A stretch of 37,791 bases of DNA from Chitinophaga pinensis. GTDB lineage: Bacteria; Bacteroidota; Bacteroidia; Chitinophagales; Chitinophagaceae. The DNA lies in assembly GCA_945870985.1 (NCBI GenBank), contig CAMBUH010000003.1, forward strand, positions 1 through 37,791, written 5' to 3'. The notes below the pieces were generated by a model. The model saw only the letters and a list, made by a program, of their open reading frames with translations. It searched no databases and was not told the origin of the DNA. This document shows positions 36,376 through 37,791 of the stretch, piece by piece; within the stretch, counting starts at the first letter, position 1, and every line of letters begins with the position of its first letter. Made by a program: the position numbers and the translations under genes.

Positions 36376-37131
36376 CTACAGCCATTGTGCCTGCGTGAGA
36401 CATTGTGTTGATCCTTTTTCGTCTTTGATCACCAATTCGCCGGCAATAGTAACCGCAATTGGTATGCCGGCTAGTTCTTTTCCGTTTACAGCAAAATTAA
36501 CCCACTGGTTTTTTTTATATAAGCGCTGGTTATAAGCCTCCAGCATTTCCTCCTCGTGTTGGTTTATCCATTGCTGATAACGAAATTCTAAACAGGTACA
36601 TAACTCTTTTGCCAGTTCAACGGGCGGGTGAACTTTTCCGGTAATTTGTTGCAAAGAAACAGGTTGTCCTACCCCCTCCTCAAAATGCGATTGATTGATA
36701 TTCAGTCCTATTCCAATAATTGCCCAGTTCCACAATTCCCCCCTCCAGGTATTTTCAATCAAAATTCCACCTGCCTTTTTGTCACGCCAGTAAAGGTCGT
36801 TCGGCCATTTGATACGGGTTTCTTCTCCGGCATATTGGCTTAAAAAATCGTAACAAGCAACCGAAACCCATTGGTTGAGTCCGGGTAAAGACCTGTTTTT
36901 TTGCAGAAAAGTGTTTATCAATACCGACATCAGTATGTTTTTACCCGGCTCACTGGTCCACCGTTTACCCATACGCCCCTTTCCTTCTAATTGATTGTGA
37001 GCGAAATACACCGCACCATGGTCGGCCAATTTGCTGGCAATTTGGTTTTTGGCATACCTATTGGTACTATCTATTTCCGGTAAAATGATGAACGGCGTGC
37101 CAATAGGACTTTTAACGTGGGCAGGTAGCAA
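36376..37131 (-). CDS. birA: Biotin-[acetyl-CoA-carboxylase] ligase, monofunctional (no HTH)
   Basis: EIDSTNRYAKN, EGKGRMGKRWTSEPGKNILMSV, IKWPNDLYWRDKKAGGILIEN. Confidence 0.93.
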   Translation of the reverse strand: MLPAHVKSPIGTPFIILPEIDSTNRYAKNQIASKLADHGAVYFAHNQLEGKGRMGKRWTSEPGKNILMSVLINTFLQKNRSLPGLNQWVSVACYDFLSQYAGEETRIKWPNDLYWRDKKAGGILIENTWRGELWNWAIIGIGLNINQSHFEEGVGQPVSLQQITGKVHPPVELAKELCTCLEFRYQQWINQHEEEMLEAYNQRLYKKNQWVNFAVNGKELAGIPIAVTIAGELVIKDEKGSTQCLTQAQWL

Positions 37132-37247
37132 AGAAGTAGTATTTTTGTAAAGGTAGCTATTGGGCTTTCAGTTTTCCTGCAAGTTGGGAAGAAATATTCT
37201 AGGAGCCCAAAATCAACCGATATTCATTAACAAAACATAGAAATTTA

Positions 37248-37652
37248 TTGGAAACGCTTTCTGTATTAAATAGCCGAAAAAAAAATACAATCACCCGGCT
37301 CAACCGCAATTCAAAAATCATCAAGTCGATTATACGAGCCATTCAGAATAAAAAGGGTGATAAAGTGGTAAGCCTCGATTTGAGAAAAATTCCTGAAGCC
37401 TCTGCTGATTTTTTTATTGTTTGTGAAGCCTCCAGTACCACCCAAGTAAAAGCCATTTGCGATGAAGTGGAATTTCAGGTGAAGCAGGATTGCGATGAAA
37501 TGCCCTACAAACATGAGGGCCGCCAAGCTTTACAGTGGGTGCTGATTGATTATGTGAATGTGGTGGTGCATGTAATGCATCCCGATGCACGTAAATTTTA
37601 TAAACTGGAAGAAATGTGGAGCGACGCCTCCGCATTAGACCATACTGAATAA
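37248..37652 (+). CDS. rsfS: Ribosome silencing factor (TTG start likely)
   Basis: IIRAIQNKKGDKVVSLDLRK, ADFFIVCEASSTTQVKAICDEVE, EGRQALQWVLIDYVNVVVHVMHPDARKFYKLEEMWSDA. Confidence 0.92.
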   Translation: METLSVLNSRKKNTITRLNRNSKIIKSIIRAIQNKKGDKVVSLDLRKIPEASADFFIVCEASSTTQVKAICDEVEFQVKQDCDEMPYKHEGRQALQWVLIDYVNVVVHVMHPDARKFYKLEEMWSDASALDHTE

Positions 37653-37702
37653 TCATCGACTCTTATACCTCCTTTTAAACAGAAAAGTTACAGGCGTGGC
37701 CG

Positions 37703-37791
37703 ATGTATCAAAAACTTTCGGAGGAGCAGAGGGCTAGGCTGGTGGAGCGGATTGATGAATTTTGGGTAAAATCAACCAAGGAGGCGCTGCA
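37703..37791 (+). CDS. 5' end of an unidentified ORF truncated by window edge
   Basis: ATG 37703: MYQKLSEEQRARLVERIDEFWVKSTKEAL..., open to window end. Confidence 0.45.
   Translation, partial: MYQKLSEEQRARLVERIDEFWVKSTKEAL

Noticed and set aside
1-37791. CRISPR array, prophage, IS element, toxin-antitoxin or defence island
   Set aside because: No regularly spaced repeats, transposase/integrase, phage structural or nuclease-type effector ORFs found; gene content is core or envelope metabolism.

Overview
Ordinary chromosomal segment of a Bacteroidota bacterium. Protein families and TAnnTTTG-type -7 boxes suggest a Chitinophagaceae-like organism. It carries about 32 mostly housekeeping or envelope genes: partial uvrB, M14 peptidase, Asp-box/VPS10-like protein, kdnB-like dehydrogenase, sugar porter, kdsB, fatty-acid-hydroxylase family protein, dnaN, recX, nitrilase-family amidase, nagA, S41 peptidase, thiL, suhB-like, GT2, GH3-family protein, LysE exporter, secreted hypothetical, mtgA, NadR-type kinase, pnuC, NifU-domain protein, uvrD/pcrA, tRNA-Cys, L,D-transpeptidase-like, class-A beta-lactamase-fold serine hydrolase, feoB, M28-PDZ peptidase, IPExxxVDY-like protein, PCD, selD, birA, rsfS, and a truncated last ORF. 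I found no phage, transposase, CRISPR array or obvious defence cassette, and no convincing large new multi-gene system. The best second-look items are non-coding or small: (i) a 43-aa single-TM ORF missed by the ORF track between uvrD and tRNA-Cys; (ii) a 16-bp dyad whose loop holds the -33 box of the tRNA-Cys promoter; (iii) a 288-bp tail-to-tail gap after nagA with a perfect 21-bp hairpin that has an alternative fold, plus a perfect 13-bp hairpin; (iv) two genes whose -7 box ends 4 nt before the ATG, which predicts leaderless mRNAs; (v) gene neighbourhoods kdnB/kdsB and GH3/LysE. All calls come from reading the sequence; no database search or folding program was run.
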